A stretch of DNA of 64,000 bases from Rhynchosporium graminicola (GCA_900074885.1 FJUW01000001.1:1426001-1490000); one strand, 5' to 3'. Counted from the stretch's first letter, positions 23,146 to 35,485 are shown. Program-made: numbers and translations. The notes: generated by a model from the sequence alone, not told the origin.

Positions 23146-24652
23146 ATGGGTGCATATGATCCAGAAAAAGAGATTCGGCAACCTCTGCTTCACAAAAAAG
23201 CCCCCTCAATTATCCCGTCCCAGCCAAAACTCCGCCGGAAACCAACAATATCCACAGCAGCATTCGCACTGGTCCTCCTCGCAGCAGTCCTAGCTTTCTC
23301 CTGCTCTCTCACTCTCCTCTTCAACATCTCATTAATAGTGAAGAAATCACCCTCAAAGAATCTGGAAGAAGATGCTTGGAAGTTTCTCAAGCATCACGTT
23401 TCCCTCCTTGACGTTCCCCGAATTGGCCATGGTGAATTCCTGCAGCGACAATCAATTATTGCCACCGAATTGGACAAGGCCGGCGTAGATGCTTTCATCG
23501 CCGAGCCATCTGCATCGTCCAGCTATTACGCCAATATCTCATCAGCATTCGAACTGTCCGAACGTCCATTCCTGGTGATTATCGACCGAAAAGGTGCTTT
23601 CTCCTACCTGGCCCCAAAATTCGAACTCGGCCGTATCGCTGGCTTATCAATGGTCTACTCTAACAAGACAGTCATCGAGTGGAAAGAAGAAGAGTCGCCA
23701 TACGAAGTCCTCAAACGAGAAACTAGCTTCAAGAAAGTCATGCTTGACGAACACGTCAGGTACATGATCGCAGCTGGTATTCAAGGCACAGGTATTGAAG
23801 TTGTGCCTATGACTCAGACCATCCAATCCCTCCGCGCCGTGAAGACGGAAGCCGAGCTCGCTATCCTACGTGGTATTAACACTTTTACACTTGAACTTAT
23901 CCGCTCACTCCAACAGACCATCAAGATTGGCATGAAGCAAGAGACTGTCTTCACCGCCGCCTCAAACCTCTTCTCCCGCGCTGGTGTCGGCAAAGGATAT
24001 TGGGCCATCATTCTATTTGGCGAACAGGCCGCTTCTCCGCATGGTGGCTCTTCCGGCCACACTCTTCGCGATGGCGAATTCGTCTTGATAGACATCGGTT
24101 CGGAACTTCACGACTACGGCAGCGATGTCACACGCACGATCCTGCCTTCAAAGTCTATCGTCAGTGATGAGCTAATGGGGATTTGGAAGACGGTTCACAT
24201 GTCGCAAAGTGCGGCGGTGGCGATGATGCGGGCCAACGAGACGTGTAAGGATGTAGATGCTGCGAGCAGGAACGTCATCATCGATAAGGGATATGGAGAC
24301 TTCTATACGCATAGACTGGGACATGGTTTGGGACTGGAGATGCATGAGCATCCTTATTTGAATGGTGCGAATAGGGAGAAGTTAAAGATTGGGGAAGTGG
24401 TTACGAATGAGCCAGTATGTTTTGTATCCTTCTTTCTTTGACTTATTCTGGTTCTGCGAGAACGATCGGAGTTTTTCGGCTAGATCATAGCTAATTTGCA
24501 ATTCACAGGGCATTTACGTGACTGGAGAGCAGGCGAAAGTATTAGGCAAGAGTTCTGGCTTTGGTGTCAGACTCGAAGATCCTATTCACGTCACTGCAGA
24601 TGGAGGGGTTCCAATGACCGGATCCAGAGCGAAGTCTCCCTATGAGCCATAG
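23146..24652 (+). CDS. Membrane-anchored M24 metallopeptidase (Xaa-Pro aminopeptidase/dipeptidase family)
   Basis: Two exons, 23146-24414 and 24509-24652, with a 94-bp intron, giving 470 residues. The ATG at 23146 lies downstream of a non-ATG start of the open frame. Residues 1-35 are charged, about 36-64 form one hydrophobic helix, so the protein is probably a type II membrane protein with its catalytic part in the secretory lumen or outside. The pita-bread domain keeps all five expected metal ligands: D316 (LIDIG), D327 (SDVTRT), H393 (GHGLG), E422 (TNEPG, split by the intron) and E446 (RLEDP). The family hydrolyses peptides next to proline. The anchored form differs from cytosolic prolidases. 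The exact substrate cannot be read from the sequence. Confidence 0.9.
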
Positions 24653-26592
24653 TTGATTATTCCGATGTCTCTACTTTTGAGAATCCTGTAACATACAGAA
24701 GATAGACGAGAAGGAAAGAGAGCAGATTTCAAGGCGAAATCCTTTTCTAACCTCACATGTTAAACGAAACGCCAGAAGCTATTATTGGAGTCGTCGCTGT
24801 ACCTCCTTGCGCGCAAGCTTCTACTTACATCTTTTGCATTGACGCCGTTCAATAACTCATAGATACTGCGTGTTTCCAACGAATAATCGCTTAGTTGCTG
24901 TGTGAATAGTAATGTACCCAATACTTCCTGAAATAAGAAACGCATTGGTAATTCAGGAAGCGTCTTTTAAGGAATAGTCGAGGCGAGCTGACCAGGTAAT
25001 CTTACCTCAGTCTCTGCGATCTTGGCTGGGGATCGAGCTTGTTGAGAAGTTAGATGCTTCATCAAGACCGACGATCAGACAAGCCCTCTCTTTGTCTCTC
25101 TTTCGGTCCAGACCAATGAACCTTCAATCTCCTGAATCCACCACATATTTACACTACAGCCGGAGCTTAGTCAGGTTCAAGCCGAGACGCCATCTAAGAA
25201 GATAAATGCCAGCGGCTTCTGACAATTCGAGGGTTCAAGCCACAGCGCAAGCCCGCAGGAACTACTGTAACCCTGTCGTTCACGGCTCTACCAACGGCAA
25301 TTGCCCCGAATGCTACGCCTTCACCGCTGCGGTATTGCTTGATGCTATAGCCTGAAATTTGAAGATCAGATTTCTGGCGTGGAAGATTCCACGGTGACCA
25401 GATAGTCTGTCGGGCTCTACTTCGTATGTTACTGTCATCTGGGTTTTGTTTACACTCGTCAAGCTATAGGAAAGCGTAGACGCGCAGGAAACAGAGGCAT
25501 GTAGTACGATTGAACATTCTAAACGCGACCGTTGCCAAGCAAAATGATGAGCGGTGGGCGTTGCGGGGTAATAGGTATATCGAAGCCCTTCTATGGTACC
25601 GACTGCTTATAACCAGACATGCTTCCTCGCCACCAGACTCACTATCTACCGATTTCCAGCCAGTGATGACTTCCGTCCGCTCGGCCACTCCGAGAATTTC
25701 GACTTTTCGGCCTTGAGAAAGCTCCCGTTTCGGTTCCGCGCATATCCTTTTCTCCGTCCCATTGGCGTATGCTTGGTGTGTAGGGGGCGGTCACCTGCAG
25801 ATATCTCCGCGCAGCCCCTGCGTCTCTGGCACGATTTGCTCTGTAACAGGGTAGCCAGGACGAGATGCTTGTAAATTGGCTCTAAAGTAAGAGTTCTACT
25901 AAGGATCTTGGTGAACTTGTTTGTCGGTGGCTGGGTATTGTCTAGTTCTACGAGATCTTGGGGTCGAGCTTCGAGTGTCTATAAGCGAGACTTTGCGAGG
26001 GAAAATATCTAGAAGAATCTGCTTTTCTGTTCCACGGACGAACTTGATGGCTTCAATCGAGCTGTAGTGTGTCTCCAAGCACTGAAATCCTATTGGTCAC
26101 TGCTCGTGTGCATGCTGTTATGATATTGAAGTAAGACAACCATGCAGATATATGCAGGTCAGACGCGGTTCCACCATAGTGTCCTCGAATCTCAATATAC
26201 TCACAACACTTTGATTGGTGGCAGTGATTATAAAGATCGGTATCGATGATGTGGTGCGAGGGAGGCGATGGTTGCATTGCATCGTAAGGGTAGCTCAAGT
26301 TTCGACCTCTGTGCCACATGCCGAAGAGAAAATACCCCTCCATTTCTCCAGATCCCTAACAAGCTGACGGTAGTCTGCATGGAGAAGAAATGTCACCTTA
26401 AATCTAGGGTCGAGTACCAGATGATATATAAAGAGACGTACAACCCCAGATCGAAGCTAAGGAAACCCAAGACACGAGTTCGTGTTTCTGTCTCGGGCTC
26501 TGAGAAATCTGGCCGAGCACCAAGTAAGATTCCCTCTTGAATCCGAGACCTACAATAATCGGACTGAAGTATTATTGGATTCTCCGCTCACC
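24653..26592. other. Intergenic stretch with a possible small ORF
   Basis: About 1.9 kb upstream of the MFS transporter. A 49-codon frame at 25206-25355 (+) begins MPAASDN and contains NYCNPVVHG and NCPEC, an unusually protein-like stretch, possibly one exon of a small Cys-containing gene. Several longer overlapping frames at 25.5-25.9 kb have no recognisable features. Confidence 0.35.
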
Positions 26593-29500
26593 ATGGCCGC
26601 CCCTGGTGCTCCAACCACTGGGACTACGTGAGAGATGCCCTTTCCAATCCAACGCAACGATCCGATCTCAGCTGATAGCGACTCCAGTCAAAGTACAGAA
26701 CCTGTCGAATCCATAAATACACTTAATGTTCCTCACAGAGAGAAGAAGAGCAAGCAATCAACGCTTGTGGATAAAGATAAGCTCGCTGCCATTGCGCAGA
26801 ACACTACCGGAGAGTACGTTGCCCTCTCTGCTTCTCCTTCAGTTTTAAGCGTCTAAATATACGCAGGATCAAGAACCCCCTCGTTGGCATCCCTAAAGAC
26901 CAACTCATCCGAGACGTCGAAGACTTCGCTGCCGATTTCTATCTTACGGACATCACTCCCTACCTAATCAAAGGAGCACTTGTCGCGCAGAAGCCCCGGC
27001 ACATCGACACCATCACCGAACTCGACGACGAAGACCGTCGCGTCCTAAGCGAGGAAATCACTCACAAGTGGAAACACCCCAGAATCCTCTACTTGACCAT
27101 CGTACTCAATTCCATCGCAGCTTGTGTCCAAGGATGGGACCAGACTGGTTCCAATGGCGCCAATCTCACTTTTGCGATCCAGATGGGCATCTCTGATAAT
27201 CCAAAGTATTGCGCCACCGCTGCAATCTGTGCTAAGAATTCTTGGCTTGTTGGTTTTGTGAATTCCTCGCCCTATATTGCGATTTGTCTGTTGTGAGTTG
27301 TCTGGCTCTGGCTCTGGCTTCAAATGCCCTGTTCTTACTTTGGAAAGCGCTGCTTGGACCTCTGACCCCGTGAATCATTTCCTTGGTCGGCGTGGGACTA
27401 TCTTCATTGCTGCTAGTAAGTTGATGGAGGAGCCCATTGTTTCTTTCCTAGATGTCTCAAGATATACTTGGGACATGTCTCATCCCGTTCCTCTAATACT
27501 CATAATATGGCCATTGCTGACCCCCCGCTACCTAGTCTTCAGTGTTCTGGCTCCAATTGGATCGGGTTTGACTCAGAAATGGGGGCAATTGGTGGCTTGT
27601 CGTGTAGGATATCTTTTGCTAGAACTCTGGAGACGATAAATGACTGTTACTGTTGGTATCACTCTGTCGTAGTACGTACAATCAAGTAGTCTGCGTGAGC
27701 CAAAGTACAGTGATAATAGTAGTAGTATTATCTGTTGTATCGTGGCTGTCTTTCCTAGGTAGTCGAGACTCCGTAAGGGCTGTCTTTCCTAGGTAGTCGA
27801 GACTCCGTAAGGGAGATATATCTGGCCGGCTAAACCCCGGTGCAGATACTCGACTAACACGTAACTATAGACTAACATATGGACTAACACTAGGAGTACT
27901 TTAAAGTAGCTCTAAACTATCTACTTCTCCGTATGAAAGCAACGCTTTTTACCTTCTAGCAAGAGTAGTACTGTAGTACTACTCGTGCAGAAGTATTATA
28001 TAGTATACAGGTTTCCACGTGATCAGGTCCAAAGATTAGATAACTGAACTAAACGCCTTATAAGCTCTCTTCCGGCTTTAAGTTATCCAAATTCCCTCTA
28101 TCTACTTATTCTATAGGCTTAATAACTAATTAATTCGTATATAGTAGCTCCTTTAAAGCTCCGTTACAATTTGTCTTAGTTATCGTATCCGCAGGGTTAT
28201 CTAGCCCTACTACCTAAATCACCTCTGATATCTCCTTTCTTTCGTACGCCTAACGTAGATATATAAGGTCGATTATTAATCTCTTCTCTCTTATAGTATT
28301 AAGTCGTACTACGTAGTCGTATAAAGATTTAGAATCGGTAACTATAATTAAAGGTAATACTATAATCTCTATGATCTACTTAATAGTAGTCTTAATAGCC
28401 CCGGCTATATTAAAACCTTCTGATATAGCGTATAGTTCAGAGGCTAGTACAGATCTAGTAACTCTCTTATAGCAGACCGAAGACTAGTAAATAACGTTTA
28501 CCTTATTATACTTATCTATAAGTACGTAGATATAGCTAATTTAAGAGTAGAAGTCTTTCAAATTAGTAAATGAACTGTTAGTAAATATAACGAGTTTAAG
28601 AGACTTCTTATCTAATTTGATATATCGGAGACCTTTACTATAGTTAAGCTTTTACTATAAGATTCTCTTATTTAAGAGCTTAAAGTCTTTCTCTATCGGA
28701 TTTATAGTTTAAGCGGCAAAAGAGACGTCAAACGATACTTCCGGCTAAGAAATAGTTACTAGGTATAAACCTCTAGCTCTCTAGGTAGTAAATTGCTCGA
28801 TTTGGGTAAGACCTTATCGTATACTTCCATAGGAGTTAGTAAGATTAACTAGTTCCTTCTTAATTATTCTTAACGTCTTATCGTACGATTATTAAGACAA
28901 TCGAATAGAGCTATTAGTTTCTAAGGTAATATAACCTCTATTAAAGTTAATTAGGTATAAAGTAGTTAACTATTCTCTCTCGTTTAACTTAAATCCGGCT
29001 TTCTATAGCTCTCTCTCTTCTGCGTCTATAAAGGTCTTATTACCGACGAAGAAGGTATTATTAATCTGAAGACTAAGAGCTCTTATACTAGCTTCACCTG
29101 AAACAGATAGTAGATACGTGTCGAACGTCGATAGTATTATATAGAGCTTCTTAACCTTATGTCTATAGTATATACCGAACTAATAGTTCGCTGATTCTAG
29201 TATACTATATATAGGCCTAACGCACCGCAAAAACTAATATAGCTAAGCTAGAATCTCCTTTAGAGAGCGTACGAAGAAGTCACGTATTAGGTATAACGTA
29301 GACTAAGTATAAGCTTGTGTAATATTATAGCTATATACCTTAAACTCAGGGTGCATAACTACGTATACTAGTAGTAGTCGTTAGCTAACTCGTTGAATAA
29401 TTAGTAATATAATAAGTACTTAGTTCTTTCCAGAGTCGTTATACGCCTATATAACTAGTCTAGACTTCTCGTAGGCCTTCTATATACTCTCAAATTTTGT

Positions 29501-32500
29501 CTAGTCGATAAATTTAGTATTAAAGACCTTAGCTCCGGCTAGTAATTCATCTTTATAAACTAATTCAAAGATCCCTATAGCGATTAAACCGTTAATCTCC
29601 TTACGTCTTAATATAGCGTATTAAGGTTCTACTACTAAGAAACTAATAAATAATTCATCTGTATAATTTAAGTAAACTTTAACGTTATTATCTCTGAATC
29701 GAATTAGCTTTCGTTGATCTCGATAAGGTTACTTCTTTAGTACTAGTATAGGTCGATTTAACTTAGTAGTACTAAGTGATAGTACTCCTAGGAGTAAGAT
29801 AAGGGGTAGTAAGAGTATAATTTCAGGTATAATACTCTTTGGTTCGTCAGAATCGATATCTTCTTCGTACTATAGTTTAATCGATATAGAGCGAAAGGTT
29901 ATTAGTCCGCTATCGATTTCTACTATATAGTTCTCTCTATCTATAGAAATAAGTAGCTAAGGTCTATCCCAGAAGCCTTTCTCTCTCTAAACTAGTACTA
30001 GAGAGTTCAATAGAAGGTCTCTTACTACTATAGAACTAGGTCTATTTCGAGTATTTAGAGTATTATTAACTTACTAACGACTCTATAGTTTGCGAATCTC
30101 TTCTATAGCCTTATGAAGTGCAGTAGCTCGTTAGGAGACTAATAGCGAAGGTGCGTCTATCTCTACTATTCTAGGATATACTCTAAATACTAGTAAAATA
30201 AGTATAATTCCACTAGGTCCAGAAATATAGTTAATTACGTGGAATACTATCTATAGTACTATATCTTAACTGAGGTGCGGTAATTCCTTACGAATTATCG
30301 TATAAGCTCTCTTCAGAGGGCCGTAGTATCTCTCTACCTTACTAATAGAGTAGTAAGCCTCTATAGGTATAACTTTAACTATAGAACCCTCTGTCTTAGT
30401 ACTCTATACGAATTCTTTTGATTTAAATTACGTACTTACGTCTATAATAATAAAATCCGGTAGTCTAAGGTAAGTATCTATCTATACTTACTTAAATCAG
30501 TTCTATACGTATTCTGCAGATATATTAGTAAGAAAACCTCCGTTCTAAAAGGTAGTACTTTAGTCGACTATATATAAGACTTACTGACCGTCTAGTTATA
30601 TGATATCGATTACTACTTCGTAATTGAAGTATATATTATTAGTATCGTAGAGCTTGAACTTAAATCTACCTAGCGATCTTCCGTATAGCTAGTAGTACTT
30701 ATAGAGCTTAGTAAGCTCCTTTAGTACCCCTAAGTTATACTCGTGACCGGCCTAGTATAGTAAATCTTCTAGCTTTCTTACTAAGGGGTGTTCGAATCGG
30801 TAGTAAAGTCGATATAAATCCGTCTCCGTAAGTACTCTCGTATTCGACTAGAAGCACTCTATAATATACGTCTTAAGTGACTCCTTCTAGAGTAAGAAGA
30901 GGTAGCCGAATCTCCGTATAACTAGTATATCTCCCTATAGCGTGACGAGTATATTACGAAGATTATCAAATATAACTCTAAGCTTATCTATATCGTCTAA
31001 ATAAAGTAGAAACGGGGTATCTATAGCTATAACCTTAAATTAGATCTTTCTAATTAGAGAAAGTATAATTATTATACTAATAGAAGTAGCCTTACTAATA
31101 CCGAATTTGACGTTTATTCCACGGGAAGGCAAGAGTTCAGCCTTATATAGAGCCTTATAGGCTTCGTATTAACCTTTGCTTACTATAGATACCTTTACTG
31201 CTCTAGTATCGATTATAATTCCATGAAAAACTGACGAATTATATCGGGGGCTACTTATTATCGTCTCTGCAGTCAGGTTCTCTTCCGTAGCTTCTTCGGT
31301 AGTGTCTAATAGGTATTTAAAAGCCGTATTTACTAGGGTTTCTGTTATTAGCTATACGGCTGCTACTAAGACAGGTCCTATAGAAGTCATGAATAGAGCT
31401 TCCGGCTGAGCGTCGGAATCGTAGTCTGTATCGCTCCCGGCTTCGCATAAGGTAAAGGCAGTAGCTATATACTCGTCTTCTATACCCTTATACTCTGCGA
31501 CGTATTATCTATATGCCTTCTCGAAGACTCTTCTAAAGTTACCTTTAAACTTAGAAGAGTTCTTCGCCTTGAACTTCTCTTTAGCCTTCTCTCTTTCTTT
31601 CACTATATAGTCGAAGGATATATAATCCGTAGTATTATATACCTAGTACTTCTTAGTATTACTTTCCTTATCTATTATATTTATCTTCTTCTCTCCTTAT
31701 ATTCTGAATCGCCTTTTACTATCTCCCTTCTCTCTATATACTTATCCTTTATCGGAATCGCTTCGGAATTTTCGATTAGTATAGAAGGTAGTACTAGTTA
31801 TAAGGTATACGTGCTCGTAGTTAATAATAGAGGTTCTAATAGAAGTAAACGTCTTTTCAGTAGAAGTTATAAGTTAAGCTAGAGTAATTTAGTAGGCTTC
31901 CGAGCTTTAGTAAGTAGTAATAATCTTATTTATAACGAACTTCTTATAGCGTAATTAAAAAGGTATAAAATAACGTAGCTCTCTAATCTACGTAGAGAGT
32001 ATATTAAAGTATTCTGAAGTCGTCTTTCTAGGGTTCTTCTCCTTAATCGATTCAAGGGTAAGAAGGTTCTATATAGTTAGTAAAGATCTACTAAACTCCT
32101 CGCTCTTAAACTGATCTATTATATTCTTCAGTATAATATCGAATTTAATAATAAGGGAGGTTCTAGGGATACTATTCAGATTATAATAGTAGTATTAGAG
32201 AGTAGCGCCTTTTAGTATTAATAGAAACGCCTTACTATACTCCTCCGGTGGAATCTCGGCTCTTAAGTAGGTATCGTAGAATATTCTGACCTTACTACTG
32301 AAGCTATCTCTATCTCCCTTGAATTTCATCTCTTCTAGAAATATATAAGAGAAGCTGGCGATCTCCTTTCTATACGACTTCTCATTCTCCTTCAATACCG
32401 TATTATAGTACTATCCCTCTCCTCCTCTAGTTCCTTAGTAGCTATCTCCTCCTCCTCCTCCTCCTCCTTAGTAGCCTTCTCCTCCTTAGTAGCTATCTCC

Positions 32501-35485
32501 TCCTTAGTAGCTTCCTCCTCTAGCTCCTCCTCCTCTACTCCCCGTATTCTTCAGTATACGCTTTCTATGGTATCGCTGCTCTTCTCTATTCTGGTCAGAG
32601 GAGGTCTCTTTATATTACTATACTCCTTCAGTAGAATCTCGGTCTTATTATAGAGGTTCGTAGTATTCTTTATCAAAGTCGAATTCGCTAATAAGAGGTA
32701 AGCTGAGTATAGTACGGCGTCTTTATCGTAGTCTATAGAACTCTTTCTTTAATCTCTTATACTCTAACTCGTCTTATTAAGTAGCTATATTATTTATTAT
32801 CTCTTTCTCTCTCTTATCTCGCTATTACTACGTAGATATCTGCTTCTCTAGTACTAGTAGGTTTAATACTATATACTATAATCGTTCAGAGAGTATCTTC
32901 ACTCCTATTATACTCTCTAGCTCCTTCAAGGTCCAACTACTACGTATAGTATTCTATGGAGTATATAGAAGCTTATATAGCTCCTGCGCAGGTTCGTCGC
33001 CTTCTTCGACAAATACGCCTTTAGTACGTAGGGTGAATATGAGGTTATTATTTAACGATTTCTTAATAGACTTGAAAGAGTTTACTATCTAACTTTCGTA
33101 GATCTCCTTAAATAAGGAGTATAGGGGTCTATCTATATAGTCGGAGCTCTTGATTTATCTGATAAGACCTTCTCCCTATTTCCGTATAGTCTCCGGTTCT
33201 AGTAGGTCCTTACCGGCAGGTATGTCGGGAGCACTACCGGGAGCACTACCTTCGGTAGTATTATTATCTCTTATTATATTGAAGGTCTAATTCGTATGAG
33301 TGTTTTAGTGCTATTCCGAGGTTGTTTAGAATAGTAGTTATGGAGTTATTCTTAAGTGTTATGTAGTAGTAGGAAGCGCTAGCATAGCGCGTTCAAGTTT
33401 TGACTTCGAGTTTTCGGCGCAACTCAAAAGCGCGTTCTTTGAAGTCGGGTTACGGTAGTAATCGAAGTACGTAGAAGGTAGGTATGTAGAAGGTAGGTAC
33501 GTAGAAGGTAATAGTGGTATAATATGCTAGAATTCGAATCCTTTAACCGTGTCGCAGGTAGAATCCAGGTAAATTATCTTAGTAATTCAAGTCAAATAGT
33601 ATAGAAAAGACCGTATCTTCTCTAGTACTTAAGCTGTTGCCGTAGTAGATATCTCTACTCTTCAAGATTTACTAGCGCGCTCTTTTCAGTAGTCGGAATT
33701 CTTAGAATCTAAGAATTTGACTACTTTCAATGAGTGAAATAATCTATGCGTCTATTGATTAATATTGGTATCACTCTGTCGTAGTACGTACAATCAAGTA
33801 GTCTGCGTGAGCCAAAGTATAGTGATAATAGTAGTAGTATTATCTGTTGTATCGTGGCTGTCTTTCCTAGGTAGTCGAGACTCCGTAAGGGAGATATATC
33901 TGGCCGGCTAAACCCCGGTGCAGATACTCGACTAACACGTGACTATGGACCAACATATGGACCAACAGTTACATAGGTCCTTTTGGGGCTTGGCATGGGC
34001 TTGAAAGAAGTGACGGTTCCGGTCTACTCTGCTGAGATTGCTCCAACAAGCATTCGCGGTGGCTTAGTAATGAGCTGGCAGGTCTGGACTGCATTTGGTA
34101 TCTTTCTTGGTACTTGTGCCAATCTGGTGTGCGTACATCTATCTACTCTCGCGACTATCTTGCTTGCACTCCCGAAGTCTTAACGTCAACTTGCTCGCTC
34201 TCGAAACTTGATTTGGAAATCGAACCTCGACGAAAGATTGCTGACACCCCATAGCTTCGTCAACACAGGCTCCATCGCCTGGCGTCTCCAACTCGCCTCC
34301 GCATTCGTCCCTGCAATACCCTTGGTCTGTGGCATCTTTTTCTGCCCTGAATCTCCCCGCTGGCTTTTGAAAAAACGCAAGATCCCACAAGCTTATAAAT
34401 CCCTTCTCCGACTTCGCAACAGCCCTCTCCAAGCCGCAAGAGATCTGTACTTTATCCATGCCCAGCTGGTTTACGAGGATGCCTTGCTGGAGGAATCTGG
34501 TCTGTCAAAGAATGGGAATATGTTCACTCGCTTCATTGAGCTATTTACTATTCCTCGTCTGCGTCGGGCAACTCAGGCTTCGGGTATTGTGATGATTGCG
34601 CAGCAGATGTGTGGAAGTGAGTTGTGCCTGTGTAACCGAGTACCGGACGAGCAAAGCTAATTTTAATAGTCAACATCATTGCGTTCTACTCATCGACCAT
34701 CTTCGAGCAGTCGGGTGCTAGTAACATCACCGCCCTCCTTGCCTCTTTCGGTTTTGGCCTCGTCAATTTCGTATTTGCTTGGCCAGCCATCTGTAAGTCT
34801 CCCCTTCTTTTATGTACCTTCTTATTCATCATCCCTAACCTTCCCAGGGACAATCGACACTTTTGGCCGCCGCGGTCTTCTCCTCTTTACATTCCCTAAT
34901 ATGTGTTGGTCTCTCCTCGCCGCAGGAATGTCCTACTACATCCCTCCCTCCAGCAAAGCCCATCTCGGCATGGTGACATTCTTCATCTACGTCTACGACG
35001 CATTTTACTCCCCGGGCGAAGGACCTGTCCCCTTCACCTACTCTGCCGAAGTATTCCCGCTCTCTCATCGTGAGATCGGGATGTCTTGGGCCGTCGCAAC
35101 CAACAATTTCTGGGCCACCGTCGTCTCCCTGACTTTCCCTCGCCAACTTAAAGCCTTTGGCGTACAGGGCGCTTTCGGCTTCTACGCAGGCATGAATGTC
35201 ATTGCGCTGATGCTTATCTTCCTGTTTCTTCCCGAGACTAAACAGAGGACGCTTGAGGAGCTGGATTACGTGTTCGGGGTTACGACGAGAGCTCATGCAA
35301 GATATCAGGTTACAAAGGCGTTGCCGTGGTGGATTAAGAGATATGTGCTATGGAGGAAGAGAGAAGTCTGCGAACCGCTTTATCATTTCGAACAGGCGCA
35401 ACTACTTACGGAGAGTGATCGTGATCCGGGAAATGCGGAGGCGGTTAGTTCGGGAGTCGATGCAGGGCAGAAGGAGCTTGTCTGA
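26593..35485 (+). CDS. MFS sugar/polyol transporter (sugar porter family), intron 5 invaded by a retrotransposon
   Basis: Nine exons: 26593-26627, 26688-26813, 26867-27292, 27348-27415, 27536-27603, 33977-34128, 34255-34616, 34670-34792 and 34848-35485. All phases close, giving 665 residues. The long N-terminal extension ([19 protein letters not shown]) resembles the myo-inositol/polyol group of sugar porters. Family marks are [11 protein letters not shown] in helix 1, [27 protein letters not shown] after helix 6, TFGRRG and [11 protein letters not shown] at the end of helix 12. The substrate is not decidable from sequence. Every coding exon is intact and free of RIP-type stops. A 6317-bp copia element sits in intron 5, which would otherwise be 51 bp. 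The element lies between the branch point and the 3' splice site, so full-length mRNA may be reduced or absent. Confidence 0.88.
27646..27650 (+). repeat. Target-site duplication GTTAC (left)
   Basis: Matches 33968-33972 exactly; both copies immediately flank the copia LTRs. Confidence 0.9.
27651..27889 (-). repeat. Copia 3' LTR (239 bp, with a 34-bp tandem duplication)
   Basis: Aligns along its whole length with 33763-33967 apart from one extra 34-bp unit (CTGTCTTTCC...CCGTAAGGG) and transition differences such as ACTAACATATGGACTAACA here against ACCAACATATGGACCAACA in the other LTR. Confidence 0.92.
28140..31349 (-). pseudogene. Copia Pol region (protease, integrase, RT, RNase H), RIP-inactivated
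   Basis: Protease remnant near 31.23-31.20 kb ([10 protein letters not shown], where the active-site Gly codon is mutated). GAG-pre-integrase remnant at about 30.86-30.80 kb ([18 protein letters not shown]) and integrase core at about 30.66-30.40 kb. RT lies across about 29.9-28.7 kb, and RNase H near 28.45-28.40 kb ([16 protein letters not shown]). The C-terminus at about 28.20-28.15 kb reads [18 protein letters not shown]. Many in-frame stops. Confidence 0.8.
31350..33260 (-). pseudogene. Copia Gag region, RIP-inactivated
   Basis: Minus-strand translation is readable through many TAA/TAG stops. It starts with an Asp/Glu-containing N-terminal part near 33.25 kb. A long Glu/Lys repeat follows (32413-32540, units like ATKEE), then a Gag core open for 66 codons at 32395-32195 ([28 protein letters not shown]). 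A charged Lys-rich stretch follows toward the protease. The largest surviving open frame of the element lies here. Confidence 0.8.
32413..32540 (-). repeat. Low-complexity GGA/AAGGAG repeat in copia gag
   Basis: Plus strand is CTCCTC-rich with CTCCTTAGTAGC units; minus-strand translation is Glu runs alternating with ATKEE. It is a purine-pyrimidine strand-asymmetric tract. Confidence 0.7.
33467..33510. repeat. 15-bp tandem repeat (three units) in the copia leader
   Basis: GTACGTAGAAGGTAG is repeated three times with one T/C difference and a last unit of 14 bases, in the untranslated stretch between the 5' LTR and gag. Confidence 0.75.
33763..33967 (-). repeat. Copia 5' LTR (205 bp)
   Basis: Carries one copy of the 34-bp unit. 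Its left end reads TATTGG where the other LTR has TGTTGG, a G-to-A change of RIP type. Contains the ACTAAC at 33931-33936 discussed for host splicing. Confidence 0.92.
33968..33972 (+). repeat. Target-site duplication GTTAC (right)
   Basis: Exact partner of 27646-27650; it precedes the original ATAG acceptor. Confidence 0.9.

Larger units (their letters stand above)
27651..33967 (-). mobile_element. Full-length Ty1/copia LTR retrotransposon, RIP-mutated
   Basis: 6317 bp between 5-bp target duplications GTTAC at 27646-27650 and 33968-33972. In element orientation (minus) the 5' LTR is 33763-33967 and the 3' LTR 27651-27889, with termini TGTTGG...CCAACA, in part mutated. Order on the minus strand is Gag, protease, integrase, reverse transcriptase, RNase H, which is the copia order. 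The interior is dominated by TA dinucleotides, and its stops are mostly TAA/TAG where Gln codons would fit. It is antisense to the host gene. LTR differences are transitions plus one 34-bp duplication. It cannot encode its own proteins. Confidence 0.92.
27604..33976 (+). other. Transposon-expanded intron 5 of the MFS transporter
   Basis: Donor GTAGGA at 27604, original acceptor ATAG ending at 33976. Removing the element and one copy of the GTTAC duplication leaves a normal 51-bp intron with a TGAC branch-point candidate at 27641-27644. The element is inserted between that candidate and the acceptor. An ACTAAC at 33931-33936, inside the right LTR, lies 41 bases before the original acceptor. 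A new CAG at 33966-33968 is formed by the LTR end plus the duplicated G. Confidence 0.85.

Noticed and set aside
27651..33967. A gene nested in the large intron
   Set aside because: All coding similarity there is to copia Gag-Pol and all of it is broken by stops.
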